Source: Methylobacterium sp. J-078
GTDB taxonomy: Bacteria > Pseudomonadota > Alphaproteobacteria > Rhizobiales > Beijerinckiaceae
DNA: 64,000 nucleotides
Reading direction: 5' to 3'
NCBI RefSeq assembly: GCF_022829285.1
Contig: NZ_JAKSYI010000118.1
Span: 1-64,000, forward strand
Position numbers and translations under genes: made by a program
Shown here: piece by piece, positions 23,010-30,452 of the stretch
Position numbering within the stretch: the first letter of the stretch is position 1
How the letters are laid out: each line of letters starts with the position of its first letter
Notes under the pieces: generated by a model
Database searches by the model: none
Seen by the model: only the letters and a program-made list of their open reading frames with translations
Told to the model about the DNA's origin: nothing

Positions 23010-24257
23010 ATGTCGAACCTCACCATCAACGCCGAGCGCCTCTGGGACACCCTGACCGAGACCGCCGCCATCGGCGCCACCCCGGACGGGGGCATCGCTC
23101 GCCTGACGCTCAGCGACGAGGACCGCCGGGTGCGCGACTGGCTCAGGGCCCAGGTCGAGGCGCTCGGCTGCACCCTCACGGTGGATGCGGTGGGCAACAT
23201 GTTCGCGCTTCGCCCCGGCCGGAACCCGGACCTGAAGCCGATCGCGCTGGGTAGCCACCTCGACACCCAGCCCACGGGGGGCAAGTTCGACGGGGTGCTG
23301 GGCGTGCTGGCGGGCCTCGAGGTGCTGCGCACCCTCGACGGGGCCGGCTTCGTCACCGAGGCGCCCCTCCTGCTGGTGAACTGGACCAACGAGGAGGGCG
23401 CGCGCTTCGCCCCCGCCATGCTCGGTTCCGGCGTCTATGCGGGCATCTATGCCGGCGACTGGGCCGAGGCCCGCCAGGACAGCGCGGGCACCAGCTTCGG
23501 TGCCGCCCTCGACGCCATCGGCTACCGGGGCGCGACGCCCGCGGGCTCGGTGCCGTTCGGCGCGATGTTCGAGCTGCACATCGAGCAGGGCCCGATCCTG
23601 GAGGCTGAAGGCGCCGCCATCGGCGTGGTCCAGGGCGTGCAGGGCATGCGCTGGTACGAGGTCACCCTGGAGGGCCAGTCCGCCCATACGGGCTCGACCC
23701 CAATGCCGATGCGGCGCAACGCGCTCCTCGGCGCCGCGCGCCTGGTGGAGGCGGTGGACGCCGCCGCCCAGGCGCACGCCCCCGACGCGGTCGCCACGGT
23801 GGGCCACCTCACGGTGACGCCGAACTCCAACAACGTCATCCCGGGCCACGTCTTCCTCACGGTGGACCTGCGCCACCCGCAGGACGTGGTGCTCGACGCC
23901 ATGGAGGCGGCCCTGCGCGACGCCCTCGACCGCGTCACGGTCGGCCTCTCGCTCACGGGAAAACTCCAGGTCATCGCCCGGACCGCCCCCGTGGCCTTCG
24001 ATCCCGACTGCATCGCCTCCGTCCGGCGCGCGGCCGAGAAGGGCGGCCACGCCACCCGCGACATGGTCTCGGGCGCCGGCCACGACGCCGCCCACGTCGC
24101 CGCCCTGGTGCCCACCACCATGGTGTTCGTGCCGAGCGCAGGGGGCCTCAGTCACAACCCGGCCGAATCCACCGCCCCGTCCGAGTGCGCGGCCGGCGCG
24201 CAGGTCCTCCTCGACGCGGTGCTCGACTACGATTCCCGGCATTCCCCCGCAGCCTGA
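23010..24257 (+). CDS. Zn-dependent M20 amidohydrolase (N-carbamoyl-amino acid / allantoate type)
   Basis: A 415-residue member of the M20 group that includes N-carbamoyl-L-amino acid hydrolase, beta-ureidopropionase and allantoate amidohydrolase. Metal-ligand motifs are GSHLDTQPTGGKFDG near 80 and NWTNEEGARF near 120. HIEQGPILE follows near 190, and the C-terminal SGAGHDAAHVA supplies the last histidine. The ATG at 23010 follows AAGGA and AGGA. Its place in a transporter operon next to beta-alanine-type enzymes suggests a ureido-acid substrate such as N-carbamoyl-beta-alanine. Allantoate is the main alternative, but no other ureide genes are visible. Confidence 0.92.
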   Translation: MSNLTINAERLWDTLTETAAIGATPDGGIARLTLSDEDRRVRDWLRAQVEALGCTLTVDAVGNMFALRPGRNPDLKPIALGSHLDTQPTGGKFDGVLGVLAGLEVLRTLDGAGFVTEAPLLLVNWTNEEGARFAPAMLGSGVYAGIYAGDWAEARQDSAGTSFGAALDAIGYRGATPAGSVPFGAMFELHIEQGPILEAEGAAIGVVQGVQGMRWYEVTLEGQSAHTGSTPMPMRRNALLGAARLVEAVDAAAQAHAPDAVATVGHLTVTPNSNNVIPGHVFLTVDLRHPQDVVLDAMEAALRDALDRVTVGLSLTGKLQVIARTAPVAFDPDCIASVRRAAEKGGHATRDMVSGAGHDAAHVAALVPTTMVFVPSAGGLSHNPAESTAPSECAAGAQVLLDAVLDYDSRHSPAA

Positions 24258-24302
24258 TCCGAATCTTCCAGCAAGGCTTCCCCCAGCAAGGCTTCGCACC
24301 GC

Positions 24303-25796
24303 ATGCGCATCGTCACCGCCCGGGTGAACCACGAGACCAACACCTTCTCGCCCCTGGCGACGCCGCTCGCGGCCTTCGATCCGCTCTGGGGGGCGGAGGC
24401 GCTGGCGGCCGGGCGCGGCAGCACCACGGCGCTCGGCGCCTTCATCCGCTTCGCGGAAGGCCGGGGCGCCAGCCTCGCGGTGCCGGTCTCCGCGCACGCC
24501 AACCCGAGCGGCCCGGTGGCGGACGCAGGGTTCCAGGCCCTGAGCGCGGCGATCCTCGACGCGATCCGGCCGGGCTGCGACGCCATCCTCCTCGACCTGC
24601 ACGGGGCGATGGTGACGGAGAGCCACGACGACGGCGAGGGCGAACTCCTCGCCCGCATCCGCGCCCTGGCACCCGGCGTGCCGCTCGGCGTCGCCCTCGA
24701 CCTGCACGGCAACATCACCGCCCGCATGGTGGCGAACTGCGACGCGCTGGCCGGCTTCAAGACCTACCCGCACGTGGACATGGCCGAGACGGGCAGCCTC
24801 GTCGCCGGCATCGTCGGGCGCATGCTCGACGAGGGCCTGAGCCCGTGCCGGGCCTTCGTCCACCCGCCGATGCTCGCCCACACCCTGCGCATGGACACCC
24901 GCGTGCCCGGCCCGATGCGGGAGGCCGTCGCGGCCGCCCGGGCGGCGGAAGGCCGGTCCGGCGTGCTCGCCGCCACGATCTTCGGTGGCTTCTCTTTAGC
25001 GGACCTGTCGGAGGCCGGCGTCTCGGTGACCGTCACGGCCGAGAGCCAGGAGGCCGCCGACCAGGCCGCGCAGGACCTCGCGGCGCGCCTGTGGGCCGTC
25101 CGACGGGACTTCGTCTACGACGAGGCGCCCCTGGCGGAGTCCATCGCGGCGGCCCGTGCCGCCCTGGCCGGCCCCGGAGCGGGCCCGGTGCTCCTCCTCG
25201 ACCACGGCGACAACTGCATGTCGGGGGGCACCTGCGACGTGATGGACGTACTCGCCGCCGCCCTGGGCGCCGGGATGGACGGCATCCTCGCCGGCCCGAT
25301 CTGCGACCCACAAGCGGTCGCGGCCCTGCATGCGGCGGGGGCGGGCGCCCGGGTCGTCCTCGACCTCGGCAACCGCGTGCCCCTGCCGGGATTTCCCGCG
25401 CAAGACCCCCTCCGGGTGTTCGGAACGGTGCCGGCGCTGGGCGACGGGCAATACGTCATCACCGGCCCGACCTATACGGGCCAACGCTGCAGCATGGGCC
25501 GGGCGGCGGTGCTCGACACGGGCGCGGCCCGCATCCTCGTCAGCGAGCAGCCGCACGAGCCCTGGGACCTCGGCGTCTTCACGAGCCTCGGCCTCGACCC
25601 GGCCGCGGCCCGGGTGCTGATCCTGAAGTCGCGGATGTATTGCCGGCCGGTCTTCGAGCCCATCGCCCGCGCGGTGGTGGAATGCGCGAGCCGGGGCGTC
25701 ACGAGTTCCGACTACGGCCTGTTCCCGTTCGAGAAGCTCGCCCGGCCGGTCTTTCCCCTCGATCCGGACGCGCGCTGGGAGACCGGCCGCCCTTAG
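24303..25796 (+). CDS. M81 family metallopeptidase (MlrC family)
   Basis: A 497-residue protein of the MlrC/DUF1485 family, named after a microcystinase pathway protein. Diagnostic segments are MRIVTARVNHETNTFSP at the start, LLDLHGAMVTE near 100, ALDLHGNITARM near 140 and YPHVDMAETG near 160; these hold the presumed metal-binding residues. The C-terminal MlrC_C domain has LLDHGDNCMSGGTCDV. Length is normal for the family. Its TAG stop spans the junction with the mobile element that begins at 25796. It closes the transporter-amidohydrolase operon; the natural substrate is unknown, possibly a linear amide or peptide. Confidence 0.92.
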   Translation: MRIVTARVNHETNTFSPLATPLAAFDPLWGAEALAAGRGSTTALGAFIRFAEGRGASLAVPVSAHANPSGPVADAGFQALSAAILDAIRPGCDAILLDLHGAMVTESHDDGEGELLARIRALAPGVPLGVALDLHGNITARMVANCDALAGFKTYPHVDMAETGSLVAGIVGRMLDEGLSPCRAFVHPPMLAHTLRMDTRVPGPMREAVAAARAAEGRSGVLAATIFGGFSLADLSEAGVSVTVTAESQEAADQAAQDLAARLWAVRRDFVYDEAPLAESIAAARAALAGPGAGPVLLLDHGDNCMSGGTCDVMDVLAAALGAGMDGILAGPICDPQAVAALHAAGAGARVVLDLGNRVPLPGFPAQDPLRVFGTVPALGDGQYVITGPTYTGQRCSMGRAAVLDTGAARILVSEQPHEPWDLGVFTSLGLDPAAARVLILKSRMYCRPVFEPIARAVVECASRGVTSSDYGLFPFEKLARPVFPLDPDARWETGRP

Positions 25797-25826
25797 GGTC
25801 AAAACCTAATCAGCTTGAGCGTACGA
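25796..25826 (+). repeat. left terminal inverted repeat of the 1.5-kb element
   Basis: GGGTCAAAACCTAATCAGCT begins the left end; it matches the inverted right end at 27272-27302 with four mismatches over the aligned length including the flanking TA. It directly follows the TA within the M81 gene stop codon. Confidence 0.75.
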
Positions 25827-25983
25827 AAGGGTTGCTGAGGGTGGTGAGCGGACCCTAACCCTTCGCCCTGAAGCGGACGGGCCGCGTACGACCCTAGTCG
25901 GAAATTTAACCAGGGGCGCTGCTGCATCGGAAGATGGCCAAGAGCGGAATGAGCGCTCGGGATGCAACTACTTAGAGGAAGAT

Positions 25984-26056
25984 AGCGGGACGGCGGGTTT
26001 GCACCGCCGACCTCTTGGTTATGATCCAAGCGCTCTACGTGCTGAGCTAGTCCCAG
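25984..26056 (-). tRNA. tRNA-like gene with CAU anticodon (Met or Ile2 type), unusual
   Basis: A cloverleaf can be drawn on the minus strand. It has a D-stem GCTC/GAGC with an 8-base loop, an anticodon stem CTTGG/CCAAG with loop ATCATAA (anticodon CAU), a 5-base variable loop and a T-stem GGCGG/CCGCC with loop TGCAAAC. The acceptor pairs at six positions, with C1-C72 unpaired; no CCA is encoded. G18-U55 of normal tRNAs is replaced by C18 and G55, which could still pair. The anticodon stem lacks the three G-C pairs of initiators. It may be functional, specialised or degenerate. Together with the gene at 26086 it is cargo of the 1.5-kb element. Confidence 0.62.
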
Positions 26057-26085
26057 CGCAATTGGAGATTTTCGCCGACGTTTTG

Positions 26086-26904
26086 TCAAGATCGTAAAAC
26101 AGTTGGCCTTGCATGCCGTTGCGCACCCGCAATAGGTTTAAGGGTCTGTCCATCCAGCCGCTGAAACAGTCGATCTCTCCATTCCAGCTCAGGCGATGAT
26201 ACATGTACCGCAACAGGTAATCCATGTAAGAATGGCTGATCTTCATGGAGTATTCCGTAGCTCATACCAGATCCTGAAAGGTAGAGCCCCGCAAGCTGCG
26301 GCGCACCACCAGAAAGCGGATCGTCATCACGTTCAATCGCGTCGCAAAATCCCGAAAATATCGATCTACTAAGCCCGGGGCTGAGCTTTTTTATCCAAGC
26401 ATCCACTTCTCTCTTAGCTACTTTACCTCCTGATCCTGCAATTGCTACGATAGAGGTGGAATTTGGCATCTCGACGGCCTTATGATGCCAGCATTTCTGT
26501 TTTGTTTCGTAAATGGTTGTCCAAAGCATAAATTGGCTGTGCTTGCCATCTCCATCTCTGCTAGCATGAAAAATCGTAAAGTCATGGTCGACGGCTTGAT
26601 GCCTCCGACTGAACGACCGCGTTATCGCATCAAAAATCGCTTGCGCTCGTTCTGTAGCGCTTGCGCCCGACGGAACTAGAACACCGTGATCGAGCCCATC
26701 GACAATCTGGCTCAAGCAGAGACATGGAAATACGACGTCCCCAGCATAGCCAAATAGATCCGGAAATTTATTTGAAGCGAATATTTTTCGCCCTGCGTCC
26801 CATCTGCGCGCGCCTGAACCCCAGGTTATTCTGCTGTCGCTCGCAAGATAAAATGAGGATGGACGACGCTGATCGTAGGCTGCCCATGCAATTAGAGTCG
26901 TCAT
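26086..26904 (-). CDS. proteasome/HslV-like Ntn-hydrolase family protein (orphan)
   Basis: A 272-residue protein of no named family that I recognise as resembling proteasome beta subunits and HslV at its N-terminus. Thr2 and Thr3 directly follow Met. LASDSRITWG places Asp23-Ser-Arg where the proteasome Asp17 lies, and GRKIFAS places Lys40 near proteasome Lys33; PDLFGYAGD matches the following strand and glycine. If Met1 is removed, Thr2 would be a free N-terminal nucleophile. The C-terminal half (from about 130) matches nothing I know. Codon use is AT-rich compared with flanking genes. It ends about 30 bp from the tRNA-like gene on the same strand. The function is unknown; regulated proteolysis or amide hydrolysis is inference. 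Confidence 0.68.
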   Translation of the reverse strand: MTTLIAWAAYDQRRPSSFYLASDSRITWGSGARRWDAGRKIFASNKFPDLFGYAGDVVFPCLCLSQIVDGLDHGVLVPSGASATERAQAIFDAITRSFSRRHQAVDHDFTIFHASRDGDGKHSQFMLWTTIYETKQKCWHHKAVEMPNSTSIVAIAGSGGKVAKREVDAWIKKLSPGLSRSIFSGFCDAIERDDDPLSGGAPQLAGLYLSGSGMSYGILHEDQPFLHGLPVAVHVSSPELEWRDRLFQRLDGQTLKPIAGAQRHARPTVLRS

Positions 26905-27301
26905 TCATCCTAGCTCTTGCATTTCGATGGCGATGATCGGATCATCATGTCAGGCGCAAGCCACTATGCAACTCCCAGGCGATCCACCATCTCCATTGCG
27001 GGTCGCGAAGGTCGAGGACCTACCCTGGCACGTTAAGCGTGCCAGGGTGGCTGGGTCTCCTCAGTGCACTCTTTATATTGACTATTATCTGCTGCTCTCA
27101 GGTCCGCCTTAGCGATCCGCATGCGGAGGAACCAGTCGTATTTATCGTGCTATCAACATTATGTAGAGGATGCGCAACTGACTGCTATCTACCCAACCCG
27201 GTCGTCGATCTCTACCTTACCTGGCTCGAAGCGGACGTTCCGAGAGTCGGCAAGGGGTCGAAAGCGGGCCCTCGTATGGTCAAGCTGATTGGGTTCTGAC
27301 C
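26905..27301. other. AT-rich stretch of the element without a convincing gene
   Basis: About 400 bp upstream of the Ntn-hydrolase gene. Short frames exist (for example 26927-27112 and 27039-27299, plus strand) but none has a Shine-Dalgarno sequence, domain or conserved look. It must hold the promoter of the minus-strand gene and contains the hairpin at 27023-27047 and the right terminal repeat. Confidence 0.6.
27023..27047. terminator. perfect 10-bp stem-loop inside the element
   Basis: CCCTGGCACG (27023-27032), loop TTAAG, CGTGCCAGGG (27038-27047); an A-T pair extends the stem. No T-run on either side. It could shield the cargo from outside transcription or be a regulatory dyad. Confidence 0.45.
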
Positions 27302-27302
27302 C
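27272..27302 (-). repeat. right terminal inverted repeat of the 1.5-kb element
   Basis: Read on the minus strand from 27302 inward it begins GGGTCAGAACCCAATCAGCT, mirroring the left end. TA follows at 27303-27304, and these bases also form part of the TAG stop of the hypothetical gene on the minus strand. Confidence 0.75.
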
Positions 27303-27826
27303 TAGGCCGGCTCCGGCCTGAGGGGATCGGCGGGAATCCGTCGCGGGTCCCGGTAGAGGTCTTCGAGGGCGTCGCGCACGGCCCGGGTCCAGCGGCCGGT
27401 CCCGTCGTCGTCGGGATGGCCGGGGGCGTAGGTCGCGAGCCAGGCGTCGATCTCCTCGTCGTTGAGGTGGATCGTGCGGACGCGCTCGCGGAAGCGGAGC
27501 AGCTCCGAGCGCGCGCGCAATTCGCGCTCGTCCTCGCGCAGGTCGTCCCGCGCCGCCCGCACGGAGATCAGCGGGGTGGCCGAGGAAAGGGTGGTGCGGT
27601 CGAAGGCCAGCACCGCCCCCTGGCAGGCATCCCCCGATGGCCGGGCGGCGCCCGCGCGCCGGTCCCAGGCATCCTGCATGGCCTGCGCGGTCATCGCGGC
27701 CACGTCCCTGTCCCGGAAGAAGCGCAGGCTCGGCCGGTCCCGGTCGCCCGTCGGCTCCACGGCGAGGCGGTCGAGCACCCAGGCCTCCGCGAGCGCGGGC
27801 ACGATGATGGGGTGGTAGAGCTGCAT
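27302..27826 (-). CDS. hypothetical protein
   Basis: A 174-residue soluble, charged protein I do not recognise. It is Arg- and Asp-rich, with a predicted helical middle (about 95-125, RDDLREDERELRAR) and no signal peptide, membrane segment or metal motif. Codon use and GC match the chromosome, so it is likely a real gene. Its TAG stop lies on the border of the 1.5-kb element; before the insertion the stop would have been TAA, overlapping the stop of the M81 gene. ATG at 27826. Confidence 0.7.
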   Translation of the reverse strand: MQLYHPIIVPALAEAWVLDRLAVEPTGDRDRPSLRFFRDRDVAAMTAQAMQDAWDRRAGAARPSGDACQGAVLAFDRTTLSSATPLISVRAARDDLREDERELRARSELLRFRERVRTIHLNDEEIDAWLATYAPGHPDDDGTGRWTRAVRDALEDLYRDPRRIPADPLRPEPA

Positions 27827-28104
27827 GGTGTTCCGATGAACGGGGCCTCAGCCCTCATCGCACGGACGCGCCGCCCGGGTCGACCGGCCGCCGCCGACGG
27901 CGCGCCGCGCGGGGCCGATCCCGGTTTCGGTCATGACGCTCTTCGCTGGTGTCCGAAGGGACCGGCCGTGGGTCGACCGGGGCAGACCGAATGCGTTCGC
28001 GGACCCCCGGTGCACCGGGATATCCCGGAGGCGCATCGCCCTCGCCCCGGGTCGGGGGAGGCCCCCGCGCCCCGAAGTGACGGGGCGGGGTCTTTCTCAG
28101 CCCC

Positions 28105-29451
28105 TCACTGCGTCCGGCTGGCTCCGCTCACGCGCCAGATCGTCTTGCCGACGTCGTCCGACACCAGGAGCGCGCCGGTCCGGTCGAGGATGACGCCGAC
28201 GGGACGCCCCTGCGCCTTCTCGTCCGCATCGAGGAAGCCCGTCAGCACGTCGAGGGGCTTGCCCACGGGCTTGCCGTCCCAGAAGGGCACGTAGATCACC
28301 TTGTAGCCGCTCTTCGGCCGGCGGTTCCAGGACCCGTGCTGGGCCACGAACAGGCCGCTCTTCCAAGCCTCCGGCAGGCTGCTCGCCTGCGAGAACGCGA
28401 TGCCGAGGGAGGCGGTATGCGTGCCCACCGCGTAGTCCGGCGCGATGGCCTTGGCCACGAGGTCGGGCTTCTGCGGCTGCACGCGTTCGTCCACGTGGCC
28501 GCCCCAGTAGCTGTAGGGCCAGCCGTAGAAGCCGCCCTCCTGCACGGAGGTGACGTAATCCGGCACGAGGTCGCTGCCGATCTCGTCGCGCTCGTTGACC
28601 GCCGTCCAGAGCTTGCCCGTGACGGGCTCGAAGCCGAGGCCGTTCGGGTTGCGCAGGCCGGTGGCGTATTCGCGCATCTGCCGGGTCGCGATGGTGTATT
28701 CCCAGATCGCCGCGCGGCCGGCCTCCTTGTCGAGGCCGTTCTCGCCGACATTGCTGTTGGAGCCGACGGTGACGTAGAGCCGCTGCCCGTCGGGGCTCGC
28801 GATGACGTTCTTGGTCCAGTGGTGGTTGATGCCCGAGGGCAGGTCGACGACCTTCTCGGGTGTTGCCGTGATCTCGGTCTGGCCCGCCCGGTAGGGCACC
28901 TTCACCAGGGCGTCGGCATTGGCGACGTAGAGGTCGCCGCCCACCAGGGCCATGCCGAAGGGCGAGTGCAGCCCCTTGAGGAAATCGTGGCGCTCCTCGG
29001 CGACGCCGTCGCCGTTGGCGTCGCGCAGGAGCACGATGCGGTCCGGGCTCTTCACCCCCGCCCCGGCCATGCTCTTGACCTTGTCCGCCACCCAGTCGGC
29101 GATGCCGGTGGAGGGATCGTCGGTCTGCGGCTTGTTGGCTTCGGCCACCAGAACGTCGCCGTTGGGCAGGAGATACATCCAGCGCGGATGCGCCAGATCC
29201 TGCGCGTAGGCCGCGACCTGCAGGCCGGTGGCCGCCTGCGGCTTGGCGCCGTTCTCCCAGCGGGCGACGCGGGCGATGTTCACGGTCGGCATCAGGGTGG
29301 CGTTGGGGGCCGGCAGGGTCGGGTTGGCGCCCTGGCCGGCCGCGGCGTCCAGGGTCGCCTGCTCCGGGTAGACGATGAAGGGCGCGAAGGCCGCGCCGCC
29401 GAGGAGCACGGCCGCCAGGGCCGCGAGGCCGAGTTTCGATCGCGTTCGCAT
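28105..29451 (-). CDS. sorbosone dehydrogenase-family PQQ-type beta-propeller protein
   Basis: A 448-residue exported protein of the L-sorbosone dehydrogenase / soluble glucose dehydrogenase beta-propeller class. An N-terminal hydrophobic segment (LGLAALAAVLLGGAAF) acts as signal or anchor. Propeller motifs include ARWMYLLPNGDVLVAE-like repeats, GLHSPFGMAL, ATGLRNPNGLGF and NERDEIGSDLVPDY. GINHHWTKNV holds histidine residues in the position of a catalytic base. Members use PQQ in the periplasm; the sugar substrate is unknown. The start at 29451 follows a GGAACG; an in-frame ATG at 29472 is an alternative. Confidence 0.87.
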   Translation of the reverse strand: MRTRSKLGLAALAAVLLGGAAFAPFIVYPEQATLDAAAGQGANPTLPAPNATLMPTVNIARVARWENGAKPQAATGLQVAAYAQDLAHPRWMYLLPNGDVLVAEANKPQTDDPSTGIADWVADKVKSMAGAGVKSPDRIVLLRDANGDGVAEERHDFLKGLHSPFGMALVGGDLYVANADALVKVPYRAGQTEITATPEKVVDLPSGINHHWTKNVIASPDGQRLYVTVGSNSNVGENGLDKEAGRAAIWEYTIATRQMREYATGLRNPNGLGFEPVTGKLWTAVNERDEIGSDLVPDYVTSVQEGGFYGWPYSYWGGHVDERVQPQKPDLVAKAIAPDYAVGTHTASLGIAFSQASSLPEAWKSGLFVAQHGSWNRRPKSGYKVIYVPFWDGKPVGKPLDVLTGFLDADEKAQGRPVGVILDRTGALLVSDDVGKTIWRVSGASRTQ

Positions 29452-29534
29452 GACCGTTCCATTCGCTTGCATGGCCGCCGCAGACGGACGCCTGTGGGGT
29501 TAAAGCGCGCGGGCGGGTTTTGGCTCCGTCGCTC

Positions 29535-29540
29535 TTGACA
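29535..29540 (+). promoter_or_regulatory. TTGACA -35 element of the GntR gene
   Basis: A perfect TTGACA hexamer 51 bases before the GntR ATG. The -10 is not clear; candidates lie 17-20 bases downstream in the TCATTTATTCAT region, overlapping the operator palindrome, which suggests autoregulation. Confidence 0.45.
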
Positions 29541-29563
29541 TCAGAGCGCGCCCCTGTCTCATT

Positions 29564-29581
29564 TATTCATATAGATGAATA
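29564..29581. promoter_or_regulatory. palindromic operator just upstream of the GntR gene
   Basis: TATTCAT (29564-29570), spacer ATAG, ATGAATA (29575-29581): a perfect 7-bp dyad in an otherwise GC-rich region, directly before the AGAGGA ribosome site. Position and symmetry fit an autoregulatory GntR/HutC-type operator. The sequence differs from the HutC consensus. Confidence 0.6.
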
Positions 29582-29590
29582 GAGGAATCG

Positions 29591-30325
29591 ATGTCCCTGC
29601 TCGCCGAGGCCGATCCGCGCCTGTCCCGGTATCAGCAACTGCGCGACGTCATCGTCGCGCGGATCGTCGATGGCCAATGGCGGGCGGGCGCAGCCATCCC
29701 CACGGAGGCCGAGCTGTCGCGGGATGCCGGCGTCGCGGTGGGCACGGTCCGCAAGGCGATCGACCTCCTCGTGGCCGAGGGCATCCTCGACCGTGTGCAG
29801 GGGCGGGGTACCTTCGTGCGGCGGCCCTCCCTCGACCGCTCGCTGTTCCGGTTCTTCCGCCTGACCGACGATTCCGGGCGCCAGGCCGTGCCCCGGGCGC
29901 GGATCCTCGGCCGGACCCTCGCGCCGTGCCCCGTCGAGGCCGCCCGCGCCCTCGGCCTGCCCGAGGGCATTCCGGCCCTGCGCCTCGACCGCCTGCGCCT
30001 CGACGGCGAGACCCCGCTCCTCGTCGAGGAGATCTGGCTCGACGCGGAGCGGTTCGCGCCCCTCGTCGACCTTGCCGTCGTGGATTTCGGTGACCTGCTC
30101 TATCCCCTTTACGAACGGCTCTGCGGTGAGGTCGTTGCCATGGCGGACGAGACCCTCACGGCCTCCGGCGCCACGCCGGCCCAGGCGCGCATCCTCGGCC
30201 TGAGGGCGGGCGCGCCCGTGATGGTCATCGACCGCATCGCGCGGGGCTACGACCGGCATCCCGTGGAGTGGCGCCGCTCGCACGGCGCCGCCGACCGCTT
30301 CCGCTACCGCGTCGAGATCCGATGA
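29591..30325 (+). CDS. GntR family transcriptional regulator (HutC/UTRA type)
   Basis: A 244-residue regulator. The winged helix-turn-helix (about 15-80) has IPTEAELSRDAGVAVGTVRKAIDLL and GILDRVQGRGTFVRRP, the GntR wing signature. The UTRA ligand domain occupies about 95-240, ending with EWRRSHGAADRFRYRVEI. It probably regulates the MFS carrier and amidohydrolase downstream, and possibly the divergent beta-propeller gene. ATG at 29591 follows AGAGGA. The ligand is unknown. Confidence 0.92.
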   Translation: MSLLAEADPRLSRYQQLRDVIVARIVDGQWRAGAAIPTEAELSRDAGVAVGTVRKAIDLLVAEGILDRVQGRGTFVRRPSLDRSLFRFFRLTDDSGRQAVPRARILGRTLAPCPVEAARALGLPEGIPALRLDRLRLDGETPLLVEEIWLDAERFAPLVDLAVVDFGDLLYPLYERLCGEVVAMADETLTASGATPAQARILGLRAGAPVMVIDRIARGYDRHPVEWRRSHGAADRFRYRVEIR

Positions 30326-30452
30326 CGCGACCCGCTCCCTGAAACGCCGTCCCGGAACCCCGCCGACGAGAGCGGAGCCCGACGGAAAGGCCCTCGAAGA
30401 ATTGGGCCCCGAAAAATCAGCCCCTGAGGAAACACGCCCGAGGACACGCCCC

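Larger units (their letters stand above)
25796..27302. mobile_element. 1.5-kb transposon-like element with terminal inverted repeats, no visible transposase
   Basis: The ends are inverted repeats: reading inward from 25794 and from 27304, 29 of 33 bases match, including AATCAGCTTGA and TACGA. They are flanked by TA on both sides (25794-25795 and 27303-27304), consistent with a TA target duplication. The interior is clearly AT-richer than its neighbours and has different codon use. It contains a tRNA-like gene, an Ntn-hydrolase-like gene and about 400 bp of apparently noncoding sequence, and no recognisable transposase. It is probably a non-autonomous element moved by a transposase encoded elsewhere. 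The family of the ends was not identified. Confidence 0.72.

Noticed and set aside
25799..26089. 96-codon minus-strand frame over the tRNA-like gene
   Set aside because: It reads through a folded tRNA sequence and the terminal repeat; such translations of tRNA genes are a known artefact.
27848..28036. 62-codon minus-strand frame between the hypothetical and beta-propeller genes
   Set aside because: No ribosome site, no domain and Arg-rich shadow-like composition.
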